From assembly GCA_023091665.1 (NCBI GenBank), contig JALJCQ010000017.1, forward strand, positions 186,001 through 250,000: a stretch of DNA of 64,000 bases, read 5' to 3'. This document shows, in pieces, positions 61,880 to 64,000 of this stretch; the first letter of the stretch is position 1; each line of letters begins with the position of its first letter. The notes under the pieces are model-generated. The model made no database searches. It was given only the letters and a program-made list of their open reading frames with translations, and was not told the origin of the DNA. Made by a program: the position numbers and the translations under genes. Origin of the DNA: Pythium myriotylum (Eukaryota > Oomycota > Peronosporomycetes > Pythiales > Pythiaceae).

Positions 61880-64000
61880 CTAGATCTGTGCAGGAGCGGC
61901 CTTCCCTGGGCTGGTACTCGAAGCTTCAGCAGTCGACCCGGCACGGGGCGCATCAGCGGTAGCGGGAGGCAGCAGGCTCGAGGGAGCCGCCGACGGCTTG
62001 GCAGACGCGGGCGCGGTCGGTCCTTGAGGCGCCAAGCTGTTTGAAGGCGAAGGTGTGCGACCGCCAGCAGCGGTCGGCGCGTCGGCTCCTGTGCGACCCG
62101 ACGGTTTCGCAGTATCGACAGCTTGAGACTTGGTCGCGGCCCCGCTGGACGTCTTCGGCTTACCGCCGCTCGTGGGCGACGAAGGAACGCTCTTCGTGCG
62201 CCGTGGCTGCTCATCTGTCGTCGAATCGTCGTCGCTCTCCTCCACACCCTCTTTCTCTTCCTCATCGGAGGAGACCTCGAGGCGCTTCCGCTTCCCTGAC
62301 GCACAGCTCGACGCCGACGGAGACGACGGGGCATTCTTGGACGGCGAATCGCGCCAGAACTTGTGGTAGATGCGGCTGCGCACCGAGTGGGAAGGGTGAG
62401 CCTCCGGCTTGAGCAAGAAGAAAGCACGCTCTGGTTCGGCTTGATCGACACGATCAGCAGCTGCAAGCACAGTCTCGTTGGGCATCGGCAGCAGGTACAC
62501 AGTGCCAATCGGCGGAGCAATGAGGAAGAAGGGGTCCAACAGTAGATCGGCGTCGATGTCAGGGTTGTCGTTGAGGAACTTCGACAGACGCCGACAATGG
62601 GCCTTGACGTGAGTCTTCGTAGTCGAATGCCGCTGCTTGCGCTCCTCGCGCCACTGACGATCGACCGACGACGGCACGACCAAGTAATGCGTCCGCTCGT
62701 AGAAGGTGCGAATCACCAGCCTATAAAAGGCCATGGTCTCAGTGTAGAGCCCCACGAAACGATCGTCGGCATAGTTGAACGTGATCGGCTTGGGGATCAT
62801 CTTCAAGAACTTCTTCCACCGAGCCGCGGCATTCCAGAGGGTGATCTCAGCAGCATCAACGTTGAGGCGAGCATTGGCTTCTGTGAGGAACTTGGTATCT
62901 TGGTTGTAGTTCGGGGCCACGGCCTCGCAAGGGAACAAGCCCAACCGCCACGCGAGTCGCTCGATCTGATCAGCCGACAACGTCGAAGGCGGCCCACTTT
63001 CCGGCCATCCAGCTGCCCAGATCGGATATGACTCGCGCATCGAGTTCAAGGTCGACTGAGAGACGTAGTTGGCGCCTCGCTCGGCCGACGGGCCCACGGT
63101 AGTGGCTGAAGACTTGCGGCCCTGATTCTTCGGCACCGGTGATCCACGCGAGTCGGTGAGATCCACGACGTCCTGGGGAGTCGGATCCGGTGAAGGTTGG
63201 CTCTGCGGCTGCGCCGCGGCAGCAGCCCCCTCTCGGTTCTTCTTCGCCTTCTTCTTCGTAGGTGCCTTCGTGCCCGCCGGCGCAACACGACCAGAGACAG
63301 CGGCGTCCGGGCTCGGGCTGCGGGCGGAGTTGCCGCCTCGCGCCTGCGACGACGGAGCCGCGCTGGCCGAAGAGTCGCCCGTTGAGCCTAGCTATCCGGC
63401 GAGAGTGCCACCGAAGCCGCCACCGAAGAGGGAACCCTGCTCGAACAGCGACTCGAGCTCGCCGCCGCCGAGATCTTTTCGGAACTGCTCAATGTCGTCG
63501 TCCGGCCGAAGATTCTCAATCTTCTCCATAAGACGAGTGCAATCGTTGACAATCTTCTGCCGTATCATGAACGTGTCAGTGGGCACGGAGGGGTTAGCCT
63601 TCGCGATCGCAACGGCCATCGTGGCTAAGGCGTCAGATCCGTTGATCTGAAAGCCGTCGGGTGTGAGGCGTGACACCAGGTGATCGAAGACGGGCGCCAA
63701 GAACCCCAGGTTGACACGAGGAGCGGAAGGGTTCGCTTCGCCGCGAAGCTTGTTGAGGACACCAAGAGCCGTCGACACTGCACCCGCCTCGCGGAAACCA
63801 GTAAGCAAGACAGGGCCGATCAGCTTCTCGTACTTGAGCAAGGCGGCTCGCGCTTGGGCCAAGATCGCCTGTAGGAACGCGATGGTCACGGCATCGGTCG
63901 TCATCCGCCGACGAATCGCCCCTACCGCGCCGAATCCACGGTAATTCGCAATCTCTTGGTTCATATCGCGAAGCGAGCTCAGACTGCCGAGGCGCCTGTA
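61880..64000 (-). pseudogene. Long antisense ORF downstream of pol, one internal stop, start outside window
   Basis: On the minus strand the frame is open from the window edge (an ATG lies at 63964, but codons continue upstream) to a TAG at 63392-63394, then continues in the same frame to 61880: about 700 codons with one stop. The N-terminal part is helical (TIAFLQAILAQARAALLKY, MIRQKIVNDCTRLMEKIENL). The middle is Pro/Ser/Lys-rich with KKKAKKNRE. The next globular part has ARLNVDAAEITLWNAAARWK, FLKMIPKPITFNYADDRFVG and DPFFLIAPPIGTVYLLPM. The tail is acidic then Ser/Pro/Ala-rich. No family is recognised. Antisense ORFs between pol and the 3' LTR are known in some plant Tat/Grande elements, which is a tempting parallel; it could also belong to a separate element. 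Confidence 0.65.

Larger units (their letters stand above)
53146..64000 (+). mobile_element. Ty3/gypsy LTR retrotransposon with extra RNase H, chromodomain and antisense ORF (3' end outside window)
   Basis: Order: presumed 5' LTR (about 53146-54136), gag (from 54167), protease, RT, RNase H, additional RNase H, integrase, chromodomain (to 61563), then an antisense ORF. The left LTR edge is uncertain by some 15 bp; one candidate pair of ends is TG at 53161 and CA at 54135-54136, with TGGTGCGTATGCCAGGAG at 54138 as a possible primer-binding site. No second LTR copy occurs before 64000, so the 3' LTR should lie outside the window. The gag frame has a break near 54690 and the gag-pol frame a 22-bp duplication at 57166. 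It sits inside the linker of the ABCB gene. Elements with an added RNase H are known in oomycetes and in plant Tat elements. Confidence 0.8.

Noticed and set aside
1..64000. CRISPR arrays, rRNA genes, replication origins
   Set aside because: No spaced direct-repeat array, rRNA-like sequence or recognisable origin was seen; the window is eukaryotic nuclear DNA.

Overview
This is a GC-rich, gene-dense nuclear window from an oomycete, probably a Pythium/Phytophthora-type species. The assignment rests on short GT-AG introns of about 50-100 nt with GTNNGT-like donors, compact intergenic spaces, a PH-domain MAP kinase fusion, ABCG/PDR and ABCB transporters, a decayed GH7 cellulase fragment and oomycete-style Ty3/gypsy elements. 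The species was not identified.

Left half (1-29.5 kb), mostly single-copy housekeeping and regulatory genes on both strands: a GH7 pseudogene fragment at the edge; a ZNFX1-like NF-X1 zinc-finger RNA helicase; an orphan CENP-B/Tc5-type DNA-binding protein; an 8-helix membrane protein (two exons); an unknown basic protein; the mRNA decapping activator PAT1; a SHAQKYF-like MYB protein; a 3.5-kb spacer with no supported gene; a protein with an RVSF motif (two exons); a PH/NTF2-like/C2-like/MAP-kinase fusion (two exons); RNA polymerase subunit RPB10 (two exons); two unknown proteins; a small secreted protein; a cysteine synthase with a possible mitochondrial presequence; and a four-exon centrin-like EF-hand protein.

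Middle (30-44.3 kb), an AT-richer accessory region: three paralogues of one polytopic membrane protein, each with the same three-exon structure, with a full-length PDR-type ABCG transporter between copies 2 and 3, followed by an alpha/beta hydrolase with one 50-nt intron.

Right end (45-64 kb), a transposon nest inside one ABCB/MDR transporter gene. A 5.9-kb element with about 51-bp imperfect terminal inverted repeats and a 10-bp target-site duplication sits inside the codons for the first ABC signature motif. It carries decayed gag/protease and reverse-transcriptase remnants, a 411-bp repeat and a possible secreted-protein gene, but no transposase that I can see. The transporter resumes for about 150 codons and is cut again by a second, younger-looking Ty3/gypsy element with gag, protease, RT, an additional RNase H, integrase and chromodomain. 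Its gag-pol frame is broken by a 22-bp tandem duplication, and a long antisense ORF lies downstream of pol and runs off the window. The two elements share the 411-bp repeat at near identity. The TMD2-NBD2 half of the transporter is not in the window.
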